Part shown: piece after piece, positions 54,796-64,000 of the stretch
Layout of the letters: every line of letters starts with the position of its first letter
Position numbering within the stretch: position 1 is the stretch's first letter
Source: Streptomyces sp. NBC_01478
GTDB taxonomy: Bacteria; Actinomycetota; Actinomycetes; Streptomycetales; Streptomycetaceae
DNA length: 64,000 nt
Direction: 5' to 3'
Assembly: GCF_036227225.1 (NCBI RefSeq)
Contig: NZ_CP109444.1
Span: forward strand, 8,413,501-8,477,500
Notes under the pieces: generated by a model
What the model was told of the DNA's origin: nothing
Databases searched by the model: none
Seen by the model: the letters and a program-made list of their open reading frames with translations, nothing else
Made by a program: the position numbers and the translations under genes

Positions 54796-55560
54796 CTACC
54801 AAGGCATCGCGACGCCGCCGTTCGGGCGGAGGATCTGGCCCGTCGTGAACGACGACGCGTCCGACGCCAGATGCAGTACGGCGTGAGCGATGTCCTCCGG
54901 CTCGCCCACCCGGCCCAGCGGCGACAGCCGGACCATCAGTGCCTCGGTACGGGCCTGTGCCTCGGCCTCGTGGTGGTCGGTCATGGGTGTGCGGATCCAG
55001 CCCGGCGCGACCGCGTTGACGCGGATGCCGTGCCGGCCCAGCTCCGTCGCGAGCGTCTTCGTCAGTTGGACGACGGCCGCCTTCGCCGCGCTGTAGCAGA
55101 GCAGCCCGGCTCCTCCGGTGTCGATCGCGCCCGAGGCCATGGTGACGATGCTGCCCCTGGTGCCGCGGTCGAGCATCAGCCGGGCCGCCTCCTGGCAGGC
55201 GTACAGGACGCCCTTGAAGTTGACGTCCAGTACCCGGTCGAGATCCTCGTCCCGGGTCTCCAGCACGGTGCTGCTGTGCATGATCCCGGCGACCGCGGCC
55301 ATCACATGCAGGTCCTCGCAGGACTGGACGGCCTGCTTGACCTGCGCGCGGTCGGTGACGTCCAGGTGGTGAGTGAGGGCGGTGCCGCCCTTGTCCTTGA
55401 TCAGGGTCGCTGTCTCGTGCAGCCCCTGTGCGTCGCGGTCGGCGCAGTGCACGGTGGCGCCCGTCTCGGCGAGCAGTACGGCGGATGCGCGGCCGATACC
55501 GCTGGCGGCGCCGGTGACGAAAGCGGTGCGTCCGGTGAGGTCGTACGCCTTGACGGGCAT
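54796..55560 (-). CDS. Short-chain dehydrogenase/reductase (SDR)
   Basis: 254 aa from the ATG at 55560; a TTG at 55596 would add 12 residues and overlap the upstream gene. Classical SDR: TGAASGIG (about 14-21), HHLDVTDR, VAGIMHSS, catalytic YSAAK (about 150-154) and Asn in VNFKGVL, followed by VNAVAPGWIRTPM. It uses NAD(P)(H). Substrate unknown; SDRs of this kind act on sugars, lipids or polyketides. It lies just after a Nei-type glycosylase gene on the same strand. Confidence 0.85.
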   Translation of the reverse strand: MPVKAYDLTGRTAFVTGAASGIGRASAVLLAETGATVHCADRDAQGLHETATLIKDKGGTALTHHLDVTDRAQVKQAVQSCEDLHVMAAVAGIMHSSTVLETRDEDLDRVLDVNFKGVLYACQEAARLMLDRGTRGSIVTMASGAIDTGGAGLLCYSAAKAAVVQLTKTLATELGRHGIRVNAVAPGWIRTPMTDHHEAEAQARTEALMVRLSPLGRVGEPEDIAHAVLHLASDASSFTTGQILRPNGGVAMPW

Positions 55561-55592
55561 GAAGCGACCGTACGAGGGTTTCTGACGGGTCG

Positions 55593-56480
55593 TCAATTAG
55601 TCGTACGGTGCTGAGTTTTGCGGTGTGAGGTGGGGCCCGGTGCGGGCCCCACCTGGCAGGTCGGGCACCAGTAGGTGGGGCGGTCGCGGGAGCCGTCTCC
55701 CTGGTCGGCCGTGCGGATGGGGGTGTCGCAGCGGAGGCAGGGGCGGGGTGCGCGGCCGTAGACGAAGAGGTCGGGGGTGTGGGCGGCTGGGGCTGTGAGG
55801 CGGGTTTGGTTCGGGGAGCTGTTCGTGACGGGGCTTGTGGTGTTGCGGACGGGGCGGTCGCGGTTGGCTTCCAGGAGCAACTTGGCGATGGCGGGGAGCT
55901 TGGCGGCGCGGTCGGCGGGGAGCGCGCCGATGGGGAGCCAGGGGGTGGCGCCGAGCAGGAAGCAGAGTTCGCTTTTGTAGATGTTGCCGATGCCTGCCAG
56001 GTTGCGCTGGTCGAGCAGGGCCTCGCCGAGAGGACGGGCAGGGTCCGCGAGAAGGTTGGCCAGGGCCAGCTCCGGGTTCCAGTCGGGGCCCAGGAGGTCG
56101 GGGCCGAGGTGGCCCACGGCGCGGTGTTCTTCGGTCGTGCGGAGGAGTTCCAGGACGGGGAGGCGGTAGCCGACGGCCGTGCGGTCGGCGGTGCCGAGGA
56201 TCACGCGGATCTGGTGGGCCGGGCCGCCGCCGCTCCAGCGCTGACCGTTCGCGTAGACCCTCCAGGTGCCGTCCATCCGCAGGTGCGAGTGGAGGGTGAG
56301 GCCGCCCTCGATACGGGTCAGCAGGTGCTTGCCCCGGGGTGTGACGTCAAGGACGGTGCGGCCGGTGAGGTCTGCCGTCGCGTACTTGGGGACGCGGAGG
56401 TCGCTACGGGTCAGCGCCTTGCCCGCGAGGGCCGTGTGGAGGCGCTTCGCGGTTTGCCAGACGGTGTCGCCTTCAGGCAT
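55593..56480 (-). CDS. Fpg/Nei family DNA glycosylase (endonuclease VIII type)
   Basis: 295 aa. Starts PEGDTVWQTAKRLH after the Met, giving the Pro/Glu catalytic N-terminus of the Nei branch. Conserved RGKHLLTRI, LHSHLRMDGTW, the helix-two-turn-helix region (LLDQRNLAGIGNIYKSELCF) and a C-terminal zinc finger CLRC...CPTC. It removes oxidised bases and cuts the strand. A Ser/Asn/Thr-rich link (about residues 208-235) separates helix domain and zinc finger, longer than in E. coli. Nei2-like, by position next to lhr. Confidence 0.9.
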   Translation of the reverse strand: MPEGDTVWQTAKRLHTALAGKALTRSDLRVPKYATADLTGRTVLDVTPRGKHLLTRIEGGLTLHSHLRMDGTWRVYANGQRWSGGGPAHQIRVILGTADRTAVGYRLPVLELLRTTEEHRAVGHLGPDLLGPDWNPELALANLLADPARPLGEALLDQRNLAGIGNIYKSELCFLLGATPWLPIGALPADRAAKLPAIAKLLLEANRDRPVRNTTSPVTNSSPNQTRLTAPAAHTPDLFVYGRAPRPCLRCDTPIRTADQGDGSRDRPTYWCPTCQVGPAPGPTSHRKTQHRTTN

Positions 56481-56674
56481 GGGTCAAGGGTGGCATGGGG
56501 GAGGGGCGGGCGACTCGGGGGCGGGGACGGGGTGGCGTGGGGTTGGGTGGGGTGGCCTGAGGTGACGGGCTGTCTTGGAGTGCGAGATGGCGCGGGATGA
56601 GGGCTGGCTTGAGGTCGGGATGAGGGCCGGCTCGGGGTGACGGGTGACCGAACCCCGGAGTCCGTTGCGCTGGT

Positions 56675-59600
56675 TCACGCGCGGAGGCGTAGGCCGCGTG
56701 GTGTCGCGATGAAGCCTGCTCCTTCCAGGAGGGTGCCGATGGGGGAGGTCAGGGCCGAGGCGCCATTGACGCGCTCCACCGTGACCGTGCCGAGGGAACC
56801 TGCTCGGGCCGCTGCCGCGAGGGCCTCGGCGGCTGCCTGGAGGCGTGGATCCTCGGTGGCCGTGGTGTCCGGTGCGGAGGGCCAGGCGAGCAGGGTCTTG
56901 CCGCCGCGCTCCATGTAGAGCGTCAGCTCACCCTCGACCAGCACTACGAGAGAGCCCGCCTTGCGCCCCGCCTTGTGCCCGGCACCGGTGGGCGGCTCGG
57001 GCCAGGGGAGGGCGGCGCCGTATGCGTTCGCGGGGTCGGCGGCGGCCAGGACCACGGCTCGGGTGGAGAGGGAGGGACGGTGGGTGCGGCGGTCGGCGTA
57101 GGGGGAACTGGTGTTGCCCTGCGGTGTCGGCGCGGGGAAGTCGCGGGGGGAGACGTAGTCGCCCGGGGACGGGGGGTGGGAGGACGGGGAGCGGTGGTGC
57201 CGGGAGGTGGAGGCACCCGGGTTCGCGGGGCGGTCGTCCGGTGAGCCCACGCTGTCGAGGTCGTCGAAGTCGGTGAACGGGCCGAAAGCGTCGGCGAAGT
57301 CGTGGCCTCCGGGGGAGTCGGAGGCGCCGGGGAAGCCTGATGCGCCGGATGCGTCGCGTCCGCCGTGATCGGCGGGGGTGGGGCCCGGGTGCTGCCGATG
57401 GTGGGTGTCAGACGGGGCGTACGGGTCCTGCTTGCCGCGGCTGTCAGGCGAGTCGTAGGTGGTGCTCGGGGCTCCGAAGGGGGCGAAGGAGGCCGCGGAA
57501 CCGTTGCCGGAGTCGGCGGTGGGTGAGGTGGAAGCGGCGAGGGAGCCGAAGCCGTAGGGGTCGTTGTCGGTCGGGTCCGGCGTGGGCAGGTCGTCGCCGC
57601 GGTCACGGGCGTTGGCGACCGCGCGGAGGCGGTCCACCGCGCCGTCCATCGCGAACTGGGCGGCGCCGAGCCCCTCCACGACATAGCCGCGCCGTGCCTG
57701 ACCGCTCTCCTCGAAGACGGACAGGATGCGGTACGTCGCCGAGAAGCCGCCCTCGACACCCTCCGCGGCGACCGCTCCCCGGGTCACCACGCCGTGCCGG
57801 TCGAGCAGGGTGCGGGCCAGGGCGTGGGCGCGCACGGTGGGGTCCGGTTCGTGGGCGGGGAGCAGGGACCAGCGGCCCGCGACGGTCGGCGGGCCGGTGC
57901 GGGAGGCGGGGCGCGCGGCGGCGGTGAGTGAGCCGTAACGCCCGCGCGGGACCGTGCGTTTGGCGCGGTGGGCCGTGGAACCCGCCGTACGGCCGGAGCC
58001 CAGCAGGGCGCGCATGGGGGCGAGCGTGTCGTTCGTGAGGCGGCCGGACCAGGCCAGGTCCCATACGGCGTCGGCCAGTTGGGGGTCGGTGACGTCGGGG
58101 TGGGTGGTCGCGCGGATCTGGTCGGTGATCTGGCGGAAGAAGAGGCCGTAGCCGCCGGAGAGGGTGTCCAGGACCGACTGGTGCAGCGCCGTGAGCTCCA
58201 GGGGGTGCGGGGGCGGGAGGAGCAGGGGGGCCGCGTCCGCCAGGTACAGGGAGACCCAGCCGTCCTTGCCGGGGAGGGAACCCGCGCCGGCCCACACGAG
58301 CTCACCGGCCGAGGTGAGTTCGTCGAGCATCGCGGGTGCGTAGTTCGCCACGCGGGACGGCAGGACGAGCTTCTCCAGGGCGGACGCGGGCACCGAGGCG
58401 CCCTGCAACTGCTCGACGGCGCGCACCAGTCCGTCGATGCCGCGCAGCCCGTGGCCCTTGCCGATGTGCTGCCACTGGGGGAGGAACTGTGCGAGCGCGG
58501 CCGGCGGCACCGGCTCCAACTCGTGCCGCAGCGCGGCCAGGGAGCGGCGCCGCAGCCGGCGCAGCACCGTCGCGTCGCACCACTCCTGGCCGATCCCGGC
58601 CGGGTGGAACTCCCCTTGTACGACACGGCCGTTCGCCGCGAGTCGCTGCAACGCGCCGTCGGTGACCGCCACGCCCAGGCCGAAGCGGGCGGCCGCCGTG
58701 GCCGACGTGAACGGGCCGTGGGTGCGGGCGTGCCGTGCCAGGAGGTCGCCGAGCGGGTCCTTGACCGGTTCGGTGAACGCCTCCGGAACGCCGACCGGCA
58801 GCGCCGTACCGAGGGCGTCGCGCAGTCGGCCCGCGTCCTCGATCGCGGCCCAGTGGTCGGCACCGCCGATACGGACCCGGATCGCGCGGCGGGCCGAGGC
58901 GAGGTCGTGGGCCCATTGCGGTGCGGCGCCCCGCTCGGCCAACTCGGCGTCGGTGAGCGGGCCGAGCATCCGCAGCAGGTCGGCGACGCCCTCGACGTCC
59001 TTGATGCGGCGGTCCTCGGTGAGCCACTGGAGTTCGCGCTCCAGCTCGGTCAGCACCTCGGCGTCGAGGAGCTCGCGCAGCTCCGCCTGGCCGAGCAGCT
59101 CGGCCAGCAGGTGGGAGTCCAGCGACAGGGCGGCGGCGCGGCGCTCGGCGAGCGGTGAGTCGCCCTCGTAGAGGAACTGGGCGACGTACCCGAAGAGGAG
59201 GGAGCGGGCGAAGGGGGACGGCTCGGGGGTGGTGACCTCGACGAGGCGCACCTTGCGGGACTCCAGGTCGCCCATCAGCTCGGTGAGGCCCGGGACGTCG
59301 AAGACGTCCTGGAGGCATTCGCGGACGGCCTCGAGGACGATCGGGAACGAGCCGAACTCGCTTGCCACCTGGAGCAGTTGGGAGGCCCGCTGGCGCTGCT
59401 GCCACAACGGGGTGCGCTTGCCGGGGTTGCGGCGCGGCAGCAGCAGCGCGCGGGCGGCGCATTCGCGGAAGCGGGCCGCGAACAGGGCCGAGCCGCCGAC
59501 CTGGTCGGTGACGAGCTGATTGACCTCGCCCTTGTCGAAGGCGACGTCCGCCGCGCCTACAGGGGCCTGGTCGGCGTCGTACTCCGTGCCCGCCTTCATG

Positions 59601-61840
59601 GGCTCCTGGTCGAGCAGGTCCAGGCCCATCAGGTCGGCGTCGGGCAGCCTCAGGACGATGCCGTCGTCGGCGTGCATCACCTGGGCGTCCATGCCGTAGC
59701 GCTCGGAGAGGCGGGCGCCGAGCGCGAGGGCCCAGGGGGCGTGGACCTGGGCGCCGAAGGGGGAGTGGATGACCACGCGCCAGTCGCCGAGTTCGTCGCG
59801 GAAGCGTTCCACGACGATCGTGCGGTCGTCCGGGATGTGGCCGCAGGCCTCGCGCTGTTCGGCCAGGTAGGACAGCACGTTCTCCGCGGCCCAGGCGTCG
59901 AGGCCCGCGGCGAGGAGGCGCGGGCGGGCGTCCTCCTTGGGCTGCGAGCCGACCTCGCGCAGGAACGCGCCCACCGCGCGGCCCAGTTCGAGGGGGCGGC
60001 CCAACTGGTCGCCCTTCCAGAAGGGGAGCCGGCCGGGGACGCCGGGCGCGGGGGAGACCAGGACGCGGTCGCGGGTGATGTCCTCGATCCGCCAGGAGCT
60101 GGTGCCGAGGGTGAAGACATCGCCCACCCGGGACTCGTAGACCATCTCCTCGTCCAGCTCGCCGACCCGGCCGCCGCCCTTCTTGGGGTCGGCGCCCGCG
60201 AGGAAGACGCCGAAGAGCCCGCGGTCGGGAATCGTGCCCCCGGAGGTGACGGCGAGACGCTGTGCGCCGGGGCGGCCGGTGATCGTGCCGGCGATGCGGT
60301 CCCACACCACGCGTGGGCGCAACTCGGCGAAGGCGTCCGACGGATAGCGGCCCGCGAGCATGTCGAGCACGGCCGTGAACGCCGACTCCGGGAGGGAGGC
60401 GAAGGGCGCGGCACGGCGGACGGTGGCGAGCAGGTCGTCGACCTGCCAGGTGTCCAGCGCCGTCATCGCGACGAGCTGCTGGGCCAGCACGTCCAGGGGG
60501 TTGGCGGGGACCTTCAAGGACTCGATGGAGCCGGTGCGCATCCGCTCGGTGACCACGGCGGCCTGGACCAGGTCACCCCGGTACTTCGGGAAGACCACGC
60601 CGGTGGAGACCGCGCCGACCTGGTGTCCCGCGCGGCCCACGCGCTGGAGGCCGGAGGCCACGGACGGCGGGGACTCCACCTGGATGACGAGATCGACGGC
60701 GCCCATGTCGATGCCCAGCTCCAGACTGGACGTCGCCACCACGGCGGGGAGCCGGCCCGCCTTGAGGTCCTCCTCGACCTGGGCGCGCTGTTCCTTGGAG
60801 ACCGAGCCGTGGTGGGCGCGGGCGATGACCGGGGGCGCGCCCTGAGCGGCGCCGGAGCCGCCCATCAGCTCGGCCGGTGCGTGGTGTTCGTCCAGGGACT
60901 CGCCGGTCGCGCGCTCGTAGGCGATCTCGTTGAGCCGGTTGCACAGGCGCTCCGCGAGGCGGCGGGAGTTGGCGAACACGATCGTTGAACGATGGGACTG
61001 GACGAGGTCGGTGATGCGCTCCTCGACATGCGGCCAGATCGACGGCTTCTCCGCGCCCTCCTTGCCATCGGCAACCGGGGAGCCGCCCAGCTCGCCCAGA
61101 TCCTCGACCGGCACGACTACGGAGAGGTCGAACTCCTTGCCGGACTTCGGCTGGACGATCTCCACCTTGCCGCGCGGGGAGAGATAGCGGGCGACCTCGT
61201 CGACCGGGCGCACGGTCGCCGAGAGGCCGATACGGCGGGCCGGCTTCGGCAGCAGCTCGTCCAGCCGCTCCAGTGACAGCGCGAGATGCGCGCCCCGCTT
61301 GGTGCCCGCGACCGCGTGCACCTCGTCCAGGATCACCGTCTCGATGCCGGTCAGCGCGTCACGCGTGGCCGACGTCAGCATCAGGAACAGGGACTCCGGG
61401 GTGGTGATCAGGATGTCCGGCGGGCGTGTGGACAGTGCGCGGCGCTCGGCGGGCGGGGTGTCGCCGGAGCGGATGCCCACCTTGATCTCGGGCTCGGGCA
61501 GGCCCAGGCGGACGGATTCCTGGCGGATGCCGGTCAGCGGGGAGCGGAGGTTGCGCTCCACGTCGACCGCGAGGGCCTTGAGCGGAGACACGTACAGGAC
61601 GCGGCAGCGCTTCTTCGGGTCGGCGGGCGGGGGTGTCGCGGCGAGCTGGTCCAGCGCGGCGAGGAAGGCCGCCAGGGTCTTGCCGGAACCGGTCGGCGCG
61701 ACCACCAGCACGTCCGAGCCCTCACCGATGGCCCGCCACGCGCCCGCCTGGGCCGCGGTGGGCGCGGAGAAGGCCCCCGTGAACCAGCCGCGGGTCGCGG
61801 GGGAGAAGCCGTCGAGGGCTCGATGTGTGGAGCTGACCAT
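56675..61840 (-). CDS. lhr: Lhr-family ATP-dependent helicase with large insertion
   Basis: 1721 aa from the ATG at 61840 (VSSTHRALDGFSPATR; an ATG at 61855 adds five residues). Superfamily 2 helicase: Walker A APTGSGKTLAAF (about 50), DEVH box (VILDEVHAVAG, about 170), helicase C motifs (IVFANSRRLAERL, QRVGRAGHQVG), then the Lhr core and the long C-terminal domain. Bacterial Lhr unwinds RNA:DNA hybrids and is tied to DNA repair; some CTDs carry a glycosylase activity. Residues about 1430-1640 are a Gly/Ser/Pro/Asp-rich, disordered-looking insertion. Nei lies just downstream, an apt repair pairing. Confidence 0.9.
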   Translation of the reverse strand: MVSSTHRALDGFSPATRGWFTGAFSAPTAAQAGAWRAIGEGSDVLVVAPTGSGKTLAAFLAALDQLAATPPPADPKKRCRVLYVSPLKALAVDVERNLRSPLTGIRQESVRLGLPEPEIKVGIRSGDTPPAERRALSTRPPDILITTPESLFLMLTSATRDALTGIETVILDEVHAVAGTKRGAHLALSLERLDELLPKPARRIGLSATVRPVDEVARYLSPRGKVEIVQPKSGKEFDLSVVVPVEDLGELGGSPVADGKEGAEKPSIWPHVEERITDLVQSHRSTIVFANSRRLAERLCNRLNEIAYERATGESLDEHHAPAELMGGSGAAQGAPPVIARAHHGSVSKEQRAQVEEDLKAGRLPAVVATSSLELGIDMGAVDLVIQVESPPSVASGLQRVGRAGHQVGAVSTGVVFPKYRGDLVQAAVVTERMRTGSIESLKVPANPLDVLAQQLVAMTALDTWQVDDLLATVRRAAPFASLPESAFTAVLDMLAGRYPSDAFAELRPRVVWDRIAGTITGRPGAQRLAVTSGGTIPDRGLFGVFLAGADPKKGGGRVGELDEEMVYESRVGDVFTLGTSSWRIEDITRDRVLVSPAPGVPGRLPFWKGDQLGRPLELGRAVGAFLREVGSQPKEDARPRLLAAGLDAWAAENVLSYLAEQREACGHIPDDRTIVVERFRDELGDWRVVIHSPFGAQVHAPWALALGARLSERYGMDAQVMHADDGIVLRLPDADLMGLDLLDQEPMKAGTEYDADQAPVGAADVAFDKGEVNQLVTDQVGGSALFAARFRECAARALLLPRRNPGKRTPLWQQRQRASQLLQVASEFGSFPIVLEAVRECLQDVFDVPGLTELMGDLESRKVRLVEVTTPEPSPFARSLLFGYVAQFLYEGDSPLAERRAAALSLDSHLLAELLGQAELRELLDAEVLTELERELQWLTEDRRIKDVEGVADLLRMLGPLTDAELAERGAAPQWAHDLASARRAIRVRIGGADHWAAIEDAGRLRDALGTALPVGVPEAFTEPVKDPLGDLLARHARTHGPFTSATAAARFGLGVAVTDGALQRLAANGRVVQGEFHPAGIGQEWCDATVLRRLRRRSLAALRHELEPVPPAALAQFLPQWQHIGKGHGLRGIDGLVRAVEQLQGASVPASALEKLVLPSRVANYAPAMLDELTSAGELVWAGAGSLPGKDGWVSLYLADAAPLLLPPPHPLELTALHQSVLDTLSGGYGLFFRQITDQIRATTHPDVTDPQLADAVWDLAWSGRLTNDTLAPMRALLGSGRTAGSTAHRAKRTVPRGRYGSLTAAARPASRTGPPTVAGRWSLLPAHEPDPTVRAHALARTLLDRHGVVTRGAVAAEGVEGGFSATYRILSVFEESGQARRGYVVEGLGAAQFAMDGAVDRLRAVANARDRGDDLPTPDPTDNDPYGFGSLAASTSPTADSGNGSAASFAPFGAPSTTYDSPDSRGKQDPYAPSDTHHRQHPGPTPADHGGRDASGASGFPGASDSPGGHDFADAFGPFTDFDDLDSVGSPDDRPANPGASTSRHHRSPSSHPPSPGDYVSPRDFPAPTPQGNTSSPYADRRTHRPSLSTRAVVLAAADPANAYGAALPWPEPPTGAGHKAGRKAGSLVVLVEGELTLYMERGGKTLLAWPSAPDTTATEDPRLQAAAEALAAAARAGSLGTVTVERVNGASALTSPIGTLLEGAGFIATPRGLRLRA

Positions 61841-61953
61841 GCGTCCATCCTGCACCCGACCACTGACAATGCGTCTGACCTGCGGGAATTCTCCTGCGGT
61901 GGCTTGCAGGACCGTTTCGGTGGCTGTCGGCCGTCGTGGCGGAGAATGGGCGT

Positions 61954-62940
61954 ATGGCAGGTTCGGGTGAGCGGGCGAGACACTGGCGGTACACGGAGCT
62001 GCCCGGGGTCGACCTGCTCCGGGCCCGATACATCCGTAAGACCTTCGTGCGGCACACGCACGAGAACTTCGTCATCGCCGCCATCGCGGACGGCGCCGAG
62101 GTGTTCCGCCACGGCGGGACCGATGTCTACGCCGGGGCGGGAGCGCTCGCGCTGGTGAACCCGGACACTCCGCACACCGGCCGGGCGGGTGTTCCCGAGG
62201 GCTGGCGGTACGGGGCGGTCTACCCGTCGCCCGAGGTGGTGGCCGCGATAGCCGCCGAGACCACCTCGATCCGCGGCACTCCCGGCTTCGTCGATCCCGT
62301 GCTCGACGACCCTTACACCGTCGGACTGGTCCATCAGGTCCTGCGCGCGGCCGACGAGGGCAACGCGCTCGCCGCCGACACCTTGCTGCGGGTCGCGGTC
62401 ACCAGGCTGCTCCGGCTGAACGGCGGACCGCTGCCGCAGCGCGTCGTCCCCACGGCGGGCGGTGGAGTCGCGGCACGCGCGCGTGCCGTGCTGGAGGAGC
62501 GGATGGCGGATCCGCCCACCCTGGAGAAGCTCGCCGGGGACCTGGGGACCAGCCCGTTCGCGCTGCTGCGCGCCTTCCGCGACGCCTACGGGATGCCGCC
62601 CCACACCTGGCTGACCGACGCCCGTGTGCGCCGTGCCCGCCGACTCCTGGACGCGGGTACGGCGCCCGCGGAGGCGGCCGTCGTCGTCGGGTTCACGGAC
62701 CAGCCGCACCTCAACCGGCACTTCGCCCGGATCGTGGGAGTGCCGCCGGGCGCGTACCAGCGGGAGCGCAAGAACGTACAAGACGCGGAACGCCGGCCGC
62801 TCGTACCGTCCGACACGTGGCAGAACAGATCGCTTCAGAAGACATACGCGCCGGAACGGGAGGAGGACAGGGCCCCGAGGCCGGGGGAAAGCCGGACTCC
62901 GCCGTCGTACGGGACGCCCTCGGGGTCGGGGTCGCCGTAG
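61954..62940 (+). CDS. AraC-family transcription regulator
   Basis: 328 aa from the ATG at 61954, with GGAG 10 bases upstream (GTG at 61936 is the alternative). N-terminal AraC-binding cupin (about 15-130; RHTHENFVIAAIADGAEVF, NPDTPHTGR) and a C-terminal double HTH (about 180-275; TLEKLAGDLGTSPFALLRAF, VVGFTDQPHLNRHFARIVG). The regular domain ends near residue 275; the last 55 residues overlap azlC in another frame and may be fortuitous. It probably controls azlCD. Confidence 0.88.
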   Translation: MAGSGERARHWRYTELPGVDLLRARYIRKTFVRHTHENFVIAAIADGAEVFRHGGTDVYAGAGALALVNPDTPHTGRAGVPEGWRYGAVYPSPEVVAAIAAETTSIRGTPGFVDPVLDDPYTVGLVHQVLRAADEGNALAADTLLRVAVTRLLRLNGGPLPQRVVPTAGGGVAARARAVLEERMADPPTLEKLAGDLGTSPFALLRAFRDAYGMPPHTWLTDARVRRARRLLDAGTAPAEAAVVVGFTDQPHLNRHFARIVGVPPGAYQRERKNVQDAERRPLVPSDTWQNRSLQKTYAPEREEDRAPRPGESRTPPSYGTPSGSGSP

Positions 62941-63611
62941 GGCTGTCCGGGTTCGCCTTCGGGGTGACCTCCGCCGGTGGCGGGCTCACCGTGCTGCAGA
63001 CCTGCGCCCTCAGCCTCCTGGTGTTCACCGGCGCCTCCCAGTTCGCCCTCGTGGGAGCGCTCGCGGCCGGCGGGAATCCGCTCACCGCGGCGGCGGGAGC
63101 CTTCTTCCTGGGCGTGCGCAACACCTTCTACGGGCTGCGCCTCTCGCAGTTGCTGGCCCTCCCGCGCGCGGTGCGGCCGTTCGCCGCCCAGTGGGTCATC
63201 GACGAGACGACGGCCGTCACCCTCGCGCAGCCCACGCGGCGTGCCGCGCGGATCGGGTTCACCGTCACCGGGCTCACCCTGTACCTGCTGTGGAACCTCA
63301 CCACGCTGCTCGGCGCGCTGGGCGCCAAGGCCATCGGGGACACGGACGCCTGGGGTCTCGACGCGGCCGGTCCCGCCGTCTTCCTGGCGCTGCTCGCGCC
63401 CATGCTCAAGACCACCACCGAGCGTACGGTCGCCGCGCTCGCGGTCCTGCTGGGACTGGGGCTGCTGCCCGTGCTGCCGGCCGGTGTGCCCGTCCTGGCG
63501 GCGGCTCTCGCGGCCCCGATCGCCCTCTACGTAGAGGGCCGTCGGCAACGAGGGACCCGTGGCGACGCACAACGAGGGACCAGTAACGACGCACAGGAGG
63601 AAGACCGTTGA
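62817..63611 (+). CDS. azlC: AzlC-type branched-chain amino acid exporter subunit
   Basis: 264 aa from the GTG at 62817, overlapping the araC frame by 124 bp; no strong ribosome site, and later starts near 62910 would trim the tail. Several membrane helices (VGVAVGLSGFAFGVTSAGGG, LTVLQTCALSLLVFTGASQF, LGVRNTFYGLRL). With AzlD it exports branched-chain amino acids or analogues. Its stop overlaps azlD (TTGA). Confidence 0.88.
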   Translation: MAEQIASEDIRAGTGGGQGPEAGGKPDSAVVRDALGVGVAVGLSGFAFGVTSAGGGLTVLQTCALSLLVFTGASQFALVGALAAGGNPLTAAAGAFFLGVRNTFYGLRLSQLLALPRAVRPFAAQWVIDETTAVTLAQPTRRAARIGFTVTGLTLYLLWNLTTLLGALGAKAIGDTDAWGLDAAGPAVFLALLAPMLKTTTERTVAALAVLLGLGLLPVLPAGVPVLAAALAAPIALYVEGRRQRGTRGDAQRGTSNDAQEEDR

Positions 63612-63916
63612 GCATCTGGATCGCGATCGCGGCGACCGCTCTCGGCTGTTATGTCGTCAAGCTCGCCGGACTGCTGGTGCCTGCGGGCGCGTTGGAGCGG
63701 CCGTTGGTGAGGCGGCTCGCTGCGCTGCTGCCGGTCGCGCTGCTCGCCGCGCTCACGGCCCAGCAGACCTTCGCCGACGGGCACGCGCTCGTGCTCGACG
63801 CCCGGGCCGCGGGGCTCGCGGCCGCCGCCGTGGCGCTGGTGCTGCGGGCACCGTTCCTGCTCGTCGTCGCGGCGGCCGTGCTGGTGACGGCGGGAGTGCG
63901 GGCCATCGGGGGCTGA
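63608..63916 (+). CDS. azlD: AzlD-type exporter subunit
   Basis: 102 aa from the TTG at 63608 with a strong AGGAGG 8 bases upstream. Three or four membrane helices (WIAIAATALGCYVVKLAGLL, LLPVALLAALTAQQTFAD, LLVVAAAVLVTAGVRAIG). Small partner of AzlC, translated by coupling. Confidence 0.9.
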   Translation: MSIWIAIAATALGCYVVKLAGLLVPAGALERPLVRRLAALLPVALLAALTAQQTFADGHALVLDARAAGLAAAAVALVLRAPFLLVVAAAVLVTAGVRAIGG

Positions 63917-63928
63917 GGCGGCCCGGGG

Positions 63929-64000
63929 TCAGCCCACGGAGCGGCCGTACGCCTTCAGTGTGCGCAGTGCCTGGATCGTCACCATGGGGCGTGCCTCCAG
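63929..64000 (-). CDS. 3' end of a gene entering from the right
   Basis: The last 23 codons and the TGA stop: EARPMVTIQALRTLKAYGR near the C-terminus. Codon use fits a real gene and it faces azlD. Too short to name. Confidence 0.5.
   Translation of the reverse strand: MEARPMVTIQALRTLKAYGRSVG

Overview
This is a GC-rich actinobacterial chromosome segment, almost certainly Streptomyces. The evidence is strong G/C third-position bias, frequent GTG starts, a single-chain FtsK/EccC/EccD/mycosin type VII secretion (T7SS) locus, and a gene order (rpsO-pnp-pepR-dapB-thyX-dapA-rnj, rRNA operon, osaC/osaA/osaB, ftsK, rimO-pgsA-cinA-clgR) that I recognise from Streptomyces chromosomes. No CRISPR array, insertion sequence or prophage was seen.

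Layout. (1) 1-6860, minus strand: two tandem copies of a three-gene cassette (small helical protein, large WXG-containing helical protein, lipoprotein). The left copy is intact apart from the window edge. The right copy carries a frameshift and an amber codon at codon 3. (2) 7396-11980, plus strand: T7SS substrates and protease (a helical protein, a WXG protein with a long disordered tail, mycosin, two WXG100 proteins) ending at a strong terminator. (3) 12020-13223: a decayed patch with a kinase remnant facing a broken membrane-protein gene, containing a 66-bp perfect palindrome. (4) 13220-19064: divergent eccC and eccD. (5) 19128-30068: housekeeping genes for ribosome and RNA turnover (rpsO, pnp, rnj), lysine/DAP synthesis (dapB, dapA), thymidylate synthesis (thyX) and an M16 peptidase.

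(6) 30205-35808: a complete 16S-23S-5S rRNA operon with no tRNA in its spacer, followed by a short DegT-like protein lacking its lysine region and a tRNA-Thr(GGT). (7) 36753-46335: osmotic and developmental signalling genes, with osaC (anti-sigma/PP2C) divergent from osaA (soluble hybrid kinase with about eleven HAMP repeats) and osaB (response regulator with a coiled-coil tail). (8) 46459-53780: ftsK, a RodZ-like gene, and the overlapping rimO-pgsA-cinA run followed by clgR. (9) 54117-64000: a repeat-rich membrane protein, an SDR, a Nei-type glycosylase, a very long Lhr helicase, an AraC regulator overlapping azlC, azlD, and the 3' end of one further gene.

The most unusual part is the left 13 kb. 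It holds a duplicated T7SS-linked cassette, four in-frame amber codons (at least one replacing a Trp codon) in genes on one strand, a long palindrome and a kinase fragment. It looks like a T7SS accessory region that is duplicating and decaying, or one affected by systematic C-to-T base-call errors.
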